DNA of 36,767 nt, from the NCBI GenBank assembly GCA_964542895.1, contig CAZIWT010000017.1:1-36767 (forward strand), read 5' to 3'. The stretch's first letter is position 1, and every line of letters begins with the position of its first letter. A model generated the notes under the pieces. That model made no database searches, was not told the DNA's origin, and was given only the letters and a program-made list of their open reading frames with translations. Source of the stretch: Zymogenus sp964542895. GTDB lineage: Bacteria > Desulfobacterota > Zymogenia > Zymogenales > Zymogenaceae. Positions 1-7,854 of the stretch are shown piece after piece. The position numbers and the translations under genes are program-made.

Positions 1-710
1 GTCGTTGCGGTAACTTCGATGCCGTCGTCTTCCATTATCTTTTTAGTCTCGTTTGTCATCTTGACCTCTTCCTTCGTATAGCCGTTTTCGAGGAAGACGT
101 CTATGTGGGGAAGACAGTTAAAGGCGATCGGGTGAGGATAGACAACGGCATCGCACTCCTTGGAGCTCAAGACCGCCTTAGATTGCTCTGTAAGCTCGTT
201 TATCGCCTTCATTCCGGAGCCGGAAACCGCCTGGTATGTGGAGACGACGACCCTCTTGATCTTCGCAGCGTCGTGAATCGGCTTCAATGCCAGCACCATC
301 TGGATGGTCGAGCAGTTAGGGTTGGCTATGATCCCCCTCTTCTCGTAGTCGGCCACGGCGTGGGGGTTCACCTCCGGCACTACGAGGGGAATGTCCGGCT
401 CCATCCTGAATGCGCTGGAGTTGTCGATGACCACAGCCCCGGCCTTCGCGGCGGCGGGGGCGAACTTGAGGCTCCTGTCCCCGCCGGCTGAAAAGAGGGC
501 TATGTCCACGCCCGAAAACGAGTCCTCGCCGAGGACGCCGACTGTAGCTTCCCTGCCGTTGCACCTGATCTTCTTCCCCTTCGACCGCTCCGAGGCGAGG
601 GGCCTAAGCTCCCCGATTGGGAATTTTCTCCCCTCCAACGTCCTTATCATTTCCTCTCCCACGGCTCCGGTTGCGCCCGCCACTGCAACAGTGTAATTCT
701 TATCAGCCAT
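1..710 (-). CDS. asd: Aspartate-semialdehyde dehydrogenase, 3' end missing
   Basis: Reduces aspartyl-phosphate to aspartate semialdehyde with NADPH, the branch-point step to lysine, threonine, methionine and diaminopimelate. The ATG is at 710 on the minus strand and 236 residues are visible before the window edge, so roughly the last 100 residues of a usual ~340 are missing. Visible marks are the N-terminal Rossmann loop AVAGATGAVGEEM (residues 9-21), the SAGGDRS segment near residue 74, the NSSAFR segment near 97, and the catalytic cysteine C133 in NPNCSTIQM. It lies 22 bp downstream of leuB in the same direction and is presumably cotranscribed with leuD-leuB. asd following leuB is a common arrangement in Desulfobacterota-like genomes. 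Identification is firm; only the C-terminal part is unseen. Confidence 0.95.
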   Translation of the reverse strand, partial: MADKNYTVAVAGATGAVGEEMIRTLEGRKFPIGELRPLASERSKGKKIRCNGREATVGVLGEDSFSGVDIALFSAGGDRSLKFAPAAAKAGAVVIDNSSAFRMEPDIPLVVPEVNPHAVADYEKRGIIANPNCSTIQMVLALKPIHDAAKIKRVVVSTYQAVSGSGMKAINELTEQSKAVLSSKECDAVVYPHPIAFNCLPHIDVFLENGYTKEEVKMTNETKKIMEDDGIEVTAT

Positions 711-732
711 AATTCGCTTCAGCACTCCTTTT

Positions 733-1851
733 CTACCCAATATTTAATATTCTAATATTTTCCGCTATATAGTCGCCCATCTCGGAGGTGGAAACCTCCC
801 TTCCCTTCCCCCTGAAGATATCCGCCGTCATCAGGCCGTCCGCCAGCGCCTTTCCAACCGCACCCTCGATGACGTCCGCCTCCTCCTCCTCCACGAAGGA
901 GTATCTCAACATCATCGAGACGGACAAGATCGATGCTATCGGGTTTGCGATCCCCCTCCCCGCAATATCCGGGGCGCTGCCGTGCACCGGCTCGTACATC
1001 CCCATGCCTCCCCCATCCTTCACCTCTCCCAGGCTCGCGGACGGGAGCATCCCTATGGATCCGGTCAGCATAGCCGTCTCATCGCTGATTATATCACCAA
1101 AAAGGTTCGTTGTCAAAATGGTATCGAAATCGCCCGGCCTCCTTATCAGCTGCATGGCGCAGTTGTCAACGTACATATGCTCAACTTCAATATCGGGGTA
1201 TCCTTTCGCGACCTCGCTCACCACTTCCCTCCAAAGGGCCATCGATTCGAGGACATTCGCTTTATCCACCGAGGTCAACTTATTTCTCCTCCCCCCAGCA
1301 ATCTTGAAGGCGATGTCGGCGATCCGCCTGATCTCAGACTCCGAATAGGAGAGGGTATTGACTCCCACCCTCTGACCGCCAACGTTTTTTATCCCGCGGG
1401 GAATCCCGAAGTAGACCCCCCCGGTAAGCTCCCTTACCACCATTATATCGATGTCCCGAATAACCTCCTCCTTGATCGTGGAGGCCCCCACAAGCTCCGG
1501 GAAGACGATGGCCGGCCTCAGGTTGCAGAAGAGGCCGAGGATCGATCTCAGCTTTAGGAGCGCCGCCTCGGGACGCCTGTCCGTGGGGAGGTCGTCCCAT
1601 TTGGGGCCTCCCACCGCCCCCAGGAGGACGGCGGATGATTTTTCGACCACGTTAAGCGTATCCTCCGGCAGCGGAGCGCCGTACTCGTCTATCGCCGCCC
1701 CCCCCACCGGGCACTCGACAAAATCGAACTTTATATCATCCTTTGAAGCATCCCTTAAAGTGGAGACCGCCTCGAGGACCTTTATTGCTTCCCGCGTCAC
1801 CTCGACCCCAACCCCGTCCCCGGGCAGGACCGCTATCCGATACCTCTTCAT
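733..1851 (-). CDS. leuB: 3-isopropylmalate dehydrogenase
   Basis: Oxidises and decarboxylates 3-isopropylmalate to 2-ketoisocaproate with NAD+, the third step of leucine synthesis. The 372-residue product has the family's usual length. It begins with RIAVLPGDGVGVEV, which is typical of isocitrate/isopropylmalate dehydrogenases. It carries the metal-binding segment NLFGDIISDETAMLTGSIG around residues 248-266 and the cofactor-binding YEPVHGSAPDIAGRGIANP around 286-304. The start ATG at 1851 is only 4 bp after the leuD stop, so the two genes are almost certainly translated from one message. A homologous isocitrate or tartrate dehydrogenase is conceivable, but the leuD neighbour decides for leuB. 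Confidence 0.97.
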   Translation of the reverse strand: MKRYRIAVLPGDGVGVEVTREAIKVLEAVSTLRDASKDDIKFDFVECPVGGAAIDEYGAPLPEDTLNVVEKSSAVLLGAVGGPKWDDLPTDRRPEAALLKLRSILGLFCNLRPAIVFPELVGASTIKEEVIRDIDIMVVRELTGGVYFGIPRGIKNVGGQRVGVNTLSYSESEIRRIADIAFKIAGGRRNKLTSVDKANVLESMALWREVVSEVAKGYPDIEVEHMYVDNCAMQLIRRPGDFDTILTTNLFGDIISDETAMLTGSIGMLPSASLGEVKDGGGMGMYEPVHGSAPDIAGRGIANPIASILSVSMMLRYSFVEEEEADVIEGAVGKALADGLMTADIFRGKGREVSTSEMGDYIAENIRILNIG

Positions 1852-1855
1852 TTAT

Positions 1856-2350
1856 CTATTTCTTCAATCCCTTCTTTATGTGGCCGATGAGCCCCCCGTC
1901 CGCCAAGAGCTCGGCCATAAAGGGGGGTATTGGCTTTGCCGAAAAGGTCACTCCCGACGTTACGTTCTTTATCTCCCCCGTCTCTGTGTCCACCTCCACC
2001 TCGTCCCCTTTTTTTATCCCCCTTACCGCCTCCGGGGACTCGAGGATGGCAAGCCCTGTGTTGAAGGCGTTCCTGTAGAATATCCTCGCAAAGCTCTCGG
2101 CGATGACGATAGAGGCACCGGCCACCTTGACGGCGACGGGGGCGTGCTCCCTCGAGGAGCCGCAGCCGAAGTTCCTCCCGGCGACCAGTATCCCGCCCGT
2201 GCGCACGCTCCCCCTGAAATCGGGGGCGAAATCCTCCATTGCGTGGGAGCCCAGCTCCTCCGGGTCGGAGGTGTTGAGAAACCTCGCCGGGATTATCGCA
2301 TCGGTGTCCACGTCATCGCCCACCACGTACGCCCTTGCCTTATGTTTCAC
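1856..2350 (-). CDS. leuD: 3-isopropylmalate dehydratase small subunit
   Basis: Small (swivel-domain) subunit of isopropylmalate isomerase, which with LeuC converts 2-isopropylmalate to 3-isopropylmalate. At 164 residues it belongs to the short LeuD class, which normally pairs with the ~420-residue LeuC class; the leuC at 32311 encodes 431 residues and fits. Motifs are VDTDAIIPARFLN near residues 15-27 and GRNFGCGSSREHAPVA near 58-73. The start is a GTG at 2350, preceded on the minus strand by GGGAG eight bases upstream. It is separated from its partner leuC by about 30 kb and lies on the opposite strand, which is abnormal because leuC-leuD adjacency is nearly universal. No clear promoter is visible upstream, so expression probably depends on read-through from proB. 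Confidence 0.96.
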   Translation of the reverse strand: MKHKARAYVVGDDVDTDAIIPARFLNTSDPEELGSHAMEDFAPDFRGSVRTGGILVAGRNFGCGSSREHAPVAVKVAGASIVIAESFARIFYRNAFNTGLAILESPEAVRGIKKGDEVEVDTETGEIKNVTSGVTFSAKPIPPFMAELLADGGLIGHIKKGLKK

Positions 2351-2452
2351 GCCTAAATCTCCCTTTAAAAAAAATCACCTCGGTCCAATCCGCGGCCGCT
2401 TACATCCGCTCCCCCCCGATAGTTAAAGTCCACCCGACCCCGCCCAAGACCG
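2351..2452. other. proB/leuD junction, proposed left inversion breakpoint
   Basis: This 102 bp gap lies between the proB stop and the leuD start, both on the minus strand. It holds a GCGGCCGC palindrome and an A-run (T-run on the minus strand, near 2364-2371), but no convincing hairpin terminator and no good -10/-35 pair toward leuD. It is the left point at which a two-operon inversion would have to be broken. The 9-mer AAATCTCCC at 2355-2363 reappears in inverted orientation at 33737-33745, but both copies overlap ribosome-binding sites, so the match may be chance. Confidence 0.5.
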
Positions 2453-3577
2453 CTACCTGTGGATGAGAACGAGGTTGTCCCGATGCACCACCTCGTCCGG
2501 GTGTTTATCCCCATTCCTTCTCTCTATCTCACCGGTCTTCTTACCCTTTATCTCCATGAGGTCGTGATAGTTGTAGTTGACCTGGCCCCTGGCAAACTCA
2601 TCCCCCTCGGGACCCGTCAGCGATACTATCTCCTTCTCCTTGAAATTTCCCGTTATCATCACTATCCCGCCGGGAAGCAGGCTCTTTCCCCCGTTGACTA
2701 TCGCCTTGAAGGCGCCCTCGTCCACCTCGATCGTTCCGGTAACCTTCGGCGAGTACCTGATCCAGTATTTTTTGCTCTTCATCCCGACTTTCTTCGGGAG
2801 AAAGAGGGTGCCCACATCTTTGGTGTTGAAAATATCTACGATTGAGCCCTCCCGAACGCCGCTCCCTATAATCGCCGGTATTCCCATCTCGACGGCCATT
2901 TGTGCCGCCTCGACCTTTGTCTTCATCCCGCCTATCCCCATGCTCGTGGAGGTGTCCGCGGCGAGGTGGCTCGCCTCCCTCTTGATATTCTTTACGACCG
3001 ATATCAGCTTCGCATCGTCATGTAGATTCGGGTCCTTGTCGTAAAACCCGGCGGTATCGGTCAACATCAAAAGCAGGTCCGCCTCGACGAGGTTTATCGT
3101 CTGGGCTGCGAGAAAATCGTTGTCGCCGAGGCGAATCTCGTCTACCACCACCGTGTCGTTTTCGTTGATTATCGGTATTATCCCCAACCCGAGAAGGGCG
3201 GAGATGGTGTTCTTTGCGTTGAGAAACCTGTGCCTGTAGCTCAGGTCCCTGTTTGTCAGGAGTATCTGGCCGACTACGATTCCGTGTTTCTCGAAATAGC
3301 GCTCATACGCCCTCATGAGGGACGTCTGCCCTACGGAGGCGGCGGCCTGCAGCTCGGCCATCGCCGCGGGCTTCTCTTTAAAGCCGAGTTTCGGCACTCC
3401 CGCCGCTATCGCGCCGGAGGATACTATCACGAACTCGATCCCCCGCTCCTTTACAGCGGCTATCTCCGAGGCGATCCTCTCTATGGCGGCGATGTTCAGC
3501 CCTTCCTTTGCCGTGAGGACGCCGCTTCCTATCTTCACCACGGCCCGCTTTACGCTTCCTATCAGCTCTTTACGCAT
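2453..3577 (-). CDS. proB: Glutamate 5-kinase with PUA domain
   Basis: Phosphorylates glutamate to gamma-glutamyl phosphate, the first and feedback-controlled step of proline synthesis. With ATG at 3577 the product is 374 residues, the usual length for the two-domain form. An amino-acid-kinase domain covers about residues 1-260, with KRAVVKIGSGVLT at the N-terminus, VSSGAIAAG, NENDTV and LTDTAGFYDKDPN. A PUA domain covers roughly residues 275-360. An in-frame TTG at 3592 would add five hydrophobic residues and sits nearer a GGAGG/GGGA stretch, so the exact start is uncertain. Its metabolic partner proA is normally the next gene but here lies at 33749 on the other strand. The next gene downstream is leuD, an unusual neighbour. 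Confidence 0.95.
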   Translation of the reverse strand: MRKELIGSVKRAVVKIGSGVLTAKEGLNIAAIERIASEIAAVKERGIEFVIVSSGAIAAGVPKLGFKEKPAAMAELQAAASVGQTSLMRAYERYFEKHGIVVGQILLTNRDLSYRHRFLNAKNTISALLGLGIIPIINENDTVVVDEIRLGDNDFLAAQTINLVEADLLLMLTDTAGFYDKDPNLHDDAKLISVVKNIKREASHLAADTSTSMGIGGMKTKVEAAQMAVEMGIPAIIGSGVREGSIVDIFNTKDVGTLFLPKKVGMKSKKYWIRYSPKVTGTIEVDEGAFKAIVNGGKSLLPGGIVMITGNFKEKEIVSLTGPEGDEFARGQVNYNYHDLMEIKGKKTGEIERRNGDKHPDEVVHRDNLVLIHR

Positions 3578-3643
3578 AATAATATAAATCAATTACGTCA
3601 TCCCGCCTCCAAAGGGGGAATACCGTCCCTCCCCTCTACCTAT

Positions 3644-4663
3644 CTACTCCGCATCACTCTCGCCAAGGTTCTCCATCACGCCGCATACGGCATTAAGGAG
3701 CTTTTTGGTCCCCTCCCCATTGATAGCAGAAATGGGGAAAATGTCAATATCTAATGTGGAGAGCCGATCTAAAAGCCCGTCAAATCTCTCTTGAGAGCCT
3801 GGGAGGTCTATCTTGTTCGCCGCCACCACCTGGGGCTTTTTGGAGAGGGCACCGCTGAACGATTTCAGCTCGTAGTTCAAAATCTCGTAATCCCGGGCCG
3901 GGTCCCTCCCGCTCTGCGGATTCAGGTCGAGGAGGTGGATCAAGACCTTGGTCCTCTCCACGTGCTTCAGAAACCTCGTCCCCAGTCCCACCCCCTTGTG
4001 CGCCCCCTCGATTATCCCCGGGATATCGGCGACCACGAAGCTCCTCTCGCCGTCAAGGGACACGATCCCGAGGGTGGGGGTAAGTGTGGTAAAGGGGTAG
4101 TCGGCGATCTTCGGCCTCGCCCCGGAAATCTTGCTTATCAGGGTAGACTTGCCCGCGTTGGGAAACCCGATAATGCCGACGTCGGCGATGACCTTGAGGG
4201 AAAGCCGGATAACGGCCGACCTTTCGGCCCGCCCCCTCTCAAATTCTCTCGGCGCCCTGTTCGTCGGGGAGACGAAGCGGGCGTTTCCCCTCCCCCCCCT
4301 TCCTCCCTTGAGGATAAGCAGCTTGACACCAGGCTCTACCACATCGACGATCAGCTCTTCCTTTTCAGCGTCCACCACCTCGGTTCCCATCGGAACGGGT
4401 ATGATCAGGTCCGTACCGTTCTTCCCGTGTTGATCCTTGCCTTTCCCGTGGGCGCCGCGCTTTGCGGCCCGGTGCTGCTTGTACTTGTAGTCGAGGAGAG
4501 TGGACATCTGGGGATTGCCCACTATATAGACGTTCCCGCCGTTCCCGCCGTCGCCGCCGTTCGGCCCGCCCCTGGGGACGTGTTTTTCCCTGCGAAAGCT
4601 CACGCAGCCGTCCCCCCCGGCCCCGGACCTTATCTCTATTGTGGCCTCGTCAACGAATTTCAC
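3644..4663 (-). CDS. obgE: Obg-family GTPase (ribosome assembly / stringent response)
   Basis: Large-subunit assembly GTPase that binds 50S particles and responds to ppGpp. The chosen start is GTG at 4663, preceded by CAGGGGAT nine bases upstream. It gives 339 residues beginning KFVDEATIEIRSGAGGDG, the normal Obg N-terminus. An upstream in-frame ATG at 4711 would run through a terminator hairpin and is rejected. The glycine-rich Obg domain covers about residues 1-158. The G domain follows with GFPNAGKST (G1), the YPFTTLTPTLG switch I region, DIPG (G3) and NKID (G4). There is no long C-terminal OCT extension. The order rplU-rpmA-obgE-proB is classical. A terminator-like hairpin just before the start suggests that expression is partly uncoupled from rplU-rpmA. 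Confidence 0.97.
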   Translation of the reverse strand: MKFVDEATIEIRSGAGGDGCVSFRREKHVPRGGPNGGDGGNGGNVYIVGNPQMSTLLDYKYKQHRAAKRGAHGKGKDQHGKNGTDLIIPVPMGTEVVDAEKEELIVDVVEPGVKLLILKGGRGGRGNARFVSPTNRAPREFERGRAERSAVIRLSLKVIADVGIIGFPNAGKSTLISKISGARPKIADYPFTTLTPTLGIVSLDGERSFVVADIPGIIEGAHKGVGLGTRFLKHVERTKVLIHLLDLNPQSGRDPARDYEILNYELKSFSGALSKKPQVVAANKIDLPGSQERFDGLLDRLSTLDIDIFPISAINGEGTKKLLNAVCGVMENLGESDAE

Positions 4664-4679
4664 CCCGAATATCCCCTGC

Positions 4680-4725
4680 AAAAAAAGGCGGACTATCTCA
4701 AGTCTCCTCAAGTTTACGTCCGCCC
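4680..4725 (-). terminator. Intrinsic terminator or attenuator directly before obgE
   Basis: On the minus strand GGGCGGAC (4725-4718) pairs with GTCCGCC (4693-4687) across a 24-nt loop and is followed at once by seven T residues (4686-4680). It has the form of a rho-independent terminator, and the U-tract ends only about 16 bases before the obgE GTG. The loop holds two ACTTGA motifs ten bases apart (plus-strand 4698-4703 and 4708-4713), and a third lies just upstream (4733-4738). It may end the rplU-rpmA transcript or act as an attenuator for obgE-proB. Confidence 0.7.
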
Positions 4726-5032
4726 TTCGACTTCAAGTCTATTGCTATATTTTCAGAATTATTCGAGCTTTAAAAAACCCGCCATTCTCGTAATCTCAAA
4801 CGATGAATATCAAATCCCACTCAGTATTTGCATTGAGCCGTAAAGTGGAGCAGCCCTCCAAGACATCACCGTTCGTTTCAGTATATTTTATATTTCGGCC
4901 GCCGTCCCCTTTGCCGCCCCCCTCTCCTTTTACATCCTCACCCTTCTGCAATTCCCAGCCCTTTTACTTCTTACTCCCTTCAACACCCATATTCACCCCC
5001 AGGGGGCCCGACCAACGAGACAAAAACCTTCA
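4726..5032 (-). other. Long untranslated gap between rpmA and obgE
   Basis: About 300 bp between the rpmA stop and the obgE terminator, unusually long for the rpmA-obgE junction. No coding potential was found. On the minus strand there is a short TGGAG/CTCCA hairpin near 4850-4865 and AT-rich patches near 4740-4790 and 4880-4900 that could hold a weak promoter for obgE, but I could not identify a convincing -35/-10 pair. Confidence 0.4.
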
Positions 5033-5290
5033 TCAGTTTTCGGTGATGATGCTGACCCTCTTTTTCCCGCCGGATATCGTATCGAACTTCACCTCCCCTT
5101 CTATCAGGGCAAAAAGGGTGTGATCCTTTCCCATTCCCACATTGCTTCCGGGGTGAATCTTCGACCCCCGCTGGCGAACAATGATGCTTCCCGCGCTGAC
5201 CGTCTGTCCGGCCCCGCACTTGAGGCCCAATCTCCTGCCCGCGCTGTCCCTTCCGTTCCTTGAGCTTCCCTGTCCCTTTTTGTGTGCCAT
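5033..5290 (-). CDS. rpmA: 50S ribosomal protein L27
   Basis: Large-subunit protein whose N-terminus reaches the peptidyl-transferase centre. The 85-residue product starts MAHKKGQGSSRNGRDS, so it has the direct form and no cleavable N-terminal extension of the Firmicutes type. It contains GSIIVRQRG and HPGSNVGMGKDHTLFA, the usual L27 core. The ATG at 5290 has an AGGAG ribosome-binding site. It follows rplU by 137 bp on the same strand, the standard pairing. Confidence 0.98.
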   Translation of the reverse strand: MAHKKGQGSSRNGRDSAGRRLGLKCGAGQTVSAGSIIVRQRGSKIHPGSNVGMGKDHTLFALIEGEVKFDTISGGKKRVSIITEN

Positions 5291-5427
5291 GGCTGACTCC
5301 TAAAAGTACTTCCTCGGTTATATATAATTACAGCGACGTTTCTAATAAGCTTGAAGCCCTTCCTGCCCCCTAACAACGATAATAGATTATTTTGTGATTG
5401 ACCCGGGCCCCGAAGGGAAAAGAGAGT

Positions 5428-5739
5428 TTACACCACTATCTCGTCGATCTTGATTCTCGTCTGGTGCTGCCTGTGTCCCTGCTTTTTCCTGTATCCCTTT
5501 CTCCGCTTGAACTTCAGGACGGTTATTTTCTTCCCCTTCCCCTGGGAGACTATGGTCCCGGTAACCTTTGCGCCCTTCACATTTGGGGAGCCGACCTTTG
5601 GCTCTTTGTCCCCCCCGACCATTAGGACGTCTTCGATATCGATCTTGTCCCCGACGTCTCCGGATAGCTTTTCCACGGTGATTGTGTCCCCGGAAGACAC
5701 CCTGTACTGTTTACCGCCGGTCTTGATTACTGCGTACAT
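5428..5739 (-). CDS. rplU: 50S ribosomal protein L21
   Basis: Large-subunit protein that binds 23S rRNA. The 103-residue product has the family length. It starts MYAVIKTGGKQYRV, contains VKGTIV-like beta strands (TGTIVSQGKGKKITVLKFKR) and ends in the conserved basic region with GHRQHQTRIKI. The ATG at 5739 is preceded by GGGGAGC on the minus strand. It is the first gene of the leftward operon and has a near-perfect promoter about 80 bp upstream. Confidence 0.98.
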   Translation of the reverse strand: MYAVIKTGGKQYRVSSGDTITVEKLSGDVGDKIDIEDVLMVGGDKEPKVGSPNVKGAKVTGTIVSQGKGKKITVLKFKRRKGYRKKQGHRQHQTRIKIDEIVV

Positions 5740-5821
5740 ACTTTTCTGCTGCTCCCCACCAATACAATATATAAAAGTAACTTAAGGCCAAGTTAACATT
5801 AAAACTCAATAGAAACTATTA

Positions 5822-5851
5822 ATTATATTTCTTTTCAAATCATTTTGTCAA
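5822..5851 (-). promoter_or_regulatory. Sigma-70-type promoter for rplU operon
   Basis: On the minus strand TTGACA (5851-5846) and TATAAT (5827-5822) are separated by 18 bp, a full match to both consensus hexamers. Transcription should start near 5815, giving a ~75 nt leader before the rplU ATG at 5739. Confidence 0.85.
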
Positions 5852-5859
5852 GATATTTG

Positions 5860-5888
5860 TTGAAAAATTTTAGTGCGTTATATATAAT
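5860..5888 (+). promoter_or_regulatory. Sigma-70-type promoter P1 for the diguanylate cyclase gene
   Basis: TTGAAA (5860-5865) and TATAAT (5883-5888) with 17 bp spacing. It points rightward, and its -35 lies only 8 bp from the -35 of the divergent rplU promoter, so the two polymerases would probably compete for the site. Confidence 0.7.
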
Positions 5889-6037
5889 CCGTTTTTTTAG
5901 AATTGCAGCCGCCTTTAAGGTACAAGGCCAAGAGGTTTCATTCCCTTAAAAGGGGATTACCAAGGTGAAGGGAGCGCCGATTTTTTTCGCACAGGGTTCG
6001 CTCACTTTAACCGATAAGGGGGCCTCGGGGATAAATC

Positions 6038-6066
6038 TTGACTGGAAATGTTATTACTGTTATAAT
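6038..6066 (+). promoter_or_regulatory. Sigma-70-type promoter P2 for the diguanylate cyclase gene
   Basis: TTGACT (6038-6043), 17 bp spacer, TATAAT (6061-6066): eleven of twelve consensus positions. Predicted start near 6073, giving a leader of about 35 nt to the TTG at 6109. Its position inside a longer open frame argues that translation starts at 6109 and not upstream. Confidence 0.75.
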
Positions 6067-6108
6067 ATTTTTGGAGTTTTACTATTATTAAGAAAGACTG
6101 GAGTAGCC

Positions 6109-7074
6109 TTGAAAAAAGTGTTGATAGTAGAGGATACCGAGCTGACACGGGAAATGATTAAGGACACCCTCTCCACCAAGGACTACGAAGTAGTCGAGGC
6201 GAAGGACGGCCTCGAGGGGATAAGGCTCGCATACGAAGTAAATCCCGACCTTATCGTCCTCGATGTGGTTATGCCGAGGATGGACGGAATATCGCTGTGT
6301 GAAATTCTAAGCCAGGGGTCCGAGACCCGGGACATACCGATAATAATGTTGACCTCCAAGACATCCTCGATGGATGTAAAGAAGGGACTCGATGCGGGCG
6401 CTGTGGATTATATTAAAAAACCATTTGACGAGATCGAGCTTCTCGCCCGGGTGAAGTCCGCGCTCAGGGTAAAATCGTACAAGACGCAGATCGATTTTCT
6501 CAAGACCAAGCTGAATGAGCTCTCGACCACCGACGAGCTGACCGATCTCAAAAACGCCGGATATTTCTGGGATTACCTGAACCGTGAGATAAACAAAATC
6601 CCTCGTCTTCAAAGACCGCTGTCTCTGATAATTATCGACATCGACAACTTCAAGCGGGTAAACGATAATTTCGGGCATCTCGTGGGAGACAGGGTGCTAA
6701 AAGAGATAGCGACGATCCTGACGGTGAATCTCCGCAAATACGACCTCTTGGCAAGGTACGGTGGGGAGGAGTTCGTTGTGGTCCTTATAGACACGGACGA
6801 GGAGGGGGCCTTTAAAGTGGCCGAAGACCTGAGAAGAAAGATCGGGGAAAATGTATTCCAAGAGAACGGAAGAAGCTTCCAGCTCTCTGCAAGCGCCGGG
6901 GTGGCCTCCGTCGTGCCGGATATGCCGAAGAACTCGATAAACACCATATCCCTTTTCGAGCGGGCCGACAAAGCCTTAAACGAGGCCAAGGAGAAGGGGA
7001 TGGGGATGAGCGTGGTTATGCCTATCTCATATGACGACAATAAACTTGATAACGAGATGATCAATAAGGGATAA
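6109..7074 (+). CDS. Response regulator with GGDEF domain (diguanylate cyclase)
   Basis: Likely makes cyclic di-GMP from two GTP under control of a phosphorelay. The start is taken as TTG at 6109, with GGAG five bases upstream; it gives MKKVLIVEDTE, the usual receiver start, and 321 residues. An upstream GTG at 5965 would add 48 unrelated residues and overlap promoter P2. The receiver domain covers residues 1-120, with phospho-acceptor D52 in LIVLDVVMPRMDG and K in YIKKPF. A short coiled linker precedes the GGDEF domain, about residues 155-310. The catalytic motif is GGEEF (218-222), and an inhibitory I-site RKYD (209-212) lies five residues before it, so the enzyme should be active and product-inhibited. 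No histidine kinase is adjacent. Confidence 0.93.
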   Translation: MKKVLIVEDTELTREMIKDTLSTKDYEVVEAKDGLEGIRLAYEVNPDLIVLDVVMPRMDGISLCEILSQGSETRDIPIIMLTSKTSSMDVKKGLDAGAVDYIKKPFDEIELLARVKSALRVKSYKTQIDFLKTKLNELSTTDELTDLKNAGYFWDYLNREINKIPRLQRPLSLIIIDIDNFKRVNDNFGHLVGDRVLKEIATILTVNLRKYDLLARYGGEEFVVVLIDTDEEGAFKVAEDLRRKIGENVFQENGRSFQLSASAGVASVVPDMPKNSINTISLFERADKALNEAKEKGMGMSVVMPISYDDNKLDNEMINKG

Positions 7075-7160
7075 TAGCAGACAAAACCAAAAACTCGAAA
7101 AGGGGCGTTTTTTCACGTTTTTTCTTACGTCTTTTTGTTAATATAAAAGCAAATAAGAAA

Positions 7161-7598
7161 ATGATAGCGATCGATATAAAGTGCGACAACGGCCACATCT
7201 TTGAAGGATGGTTTGCCGACAGCGATTCGTTCAAGGAGCAAAAGAAAAATCTCCTTATAAGCTGTCCATACTGCGGCTGTAACGACGTCGAGCGGATACC
7301 TTCGACCTTTTCCATCGGCAACAAGTCAATTTCGGATACTCCGGGAGATGAAATGAATTCATCCGATAAGAGGGAGAGCCCAATCCCTCCCAAAACATAT
7401 CTCTACGACCTTCAAAGGCATATAGACAAGCACTTCGAGGATGTGGGGGCCGGCTTCGCCGAGGAGGCGCTGAAAATTCACCACGGCTTCGAGGAGAAGA
7501 GAAATATCCGCGGCACAACAACCGACGAAGAGGAGAGGGAGCTCAGGGAAGAGGGGGTCCCCTTTGTGAAGATCCCTATCATAAAGTTCAACAGCTGA
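7161..7598 (+). CDS. DUF1178 family zinc-ribbon protein
   Basis: Small cytoplasmic protein of unknown function, 145 residues, matching the DUF1178 family seen in Proteobacteria. The N-terminus MIAIDIKCDNGHIFEGWF carries C8 and H12; a second pair C35 and C38 lies in SCPYCGC. Together they form a probable four-ligand zinc site. The middle (about residues 52-80) is Ser/Glu-rich and likely flexible. The C-terminal helix-rich part ends GVPFVKIPIIKFNS, a conserved family ending. It starts 86 bp after the cyclase gene and may share its transcript. Function is not established, so none is assigned. Confidence 0.85.
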   Translation: MIAIDIKCDNGHIFEGWFADSDSFKEQKKNLLISCPYCGCNDVERIPSTFSIGNKSISDTPGDEMNSSDKRESPIPPKTYLYDLQRHIDKHFEDVGAGFAEEALKIHHGFEEKRNIRGTTTDEEERELREEGVPFVKIPIIKFNS

Positions 7599-7854
7599 AG
7601 TTATTCGATTATTTCAAAGGATACATAATATATTTTGACCCGCCGGATCGCTTTTTGGAAGAGATAACGTTTCTATTAATTACAATTTGATACGCCGAAG
7701 ATCGTTTCGGTCGATAAGCTCAACTTGGATCAAAAAGGCCGGCCATCCCGAATAATCCATAAAATATGGTTAAAAAATGTCAGGGTGTACTTTAAACTGC
7801 GCCCCCTCGGGAGATTAGTAACGTCTTTACTTTTAATCTTTATACTCTTTAAGC

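Noticed and set aside
2351..2452. Insertion sequence or transposase scar at the inversion breakpoint
   Set aside because: No terminal inverted repeats, target duplication or transposase fragment is visible in either breakpoint gap.
5889..6108. c-di-GMP riboswitch before the diguanylate cyclase
   Set aside because: The leader lacks the GEMM core elements (GCAAA and the GNRA tetraloop helix) in the expected order; a promoter lies within it.
5965..6108. N-terminal extension of the cyclase from GTG 5965
   Set aside because: The 48 residues look non-protein-like, contain promoter P2 at DNA level, and precede a typical receiver start with a ribosome-binding site at 6109.
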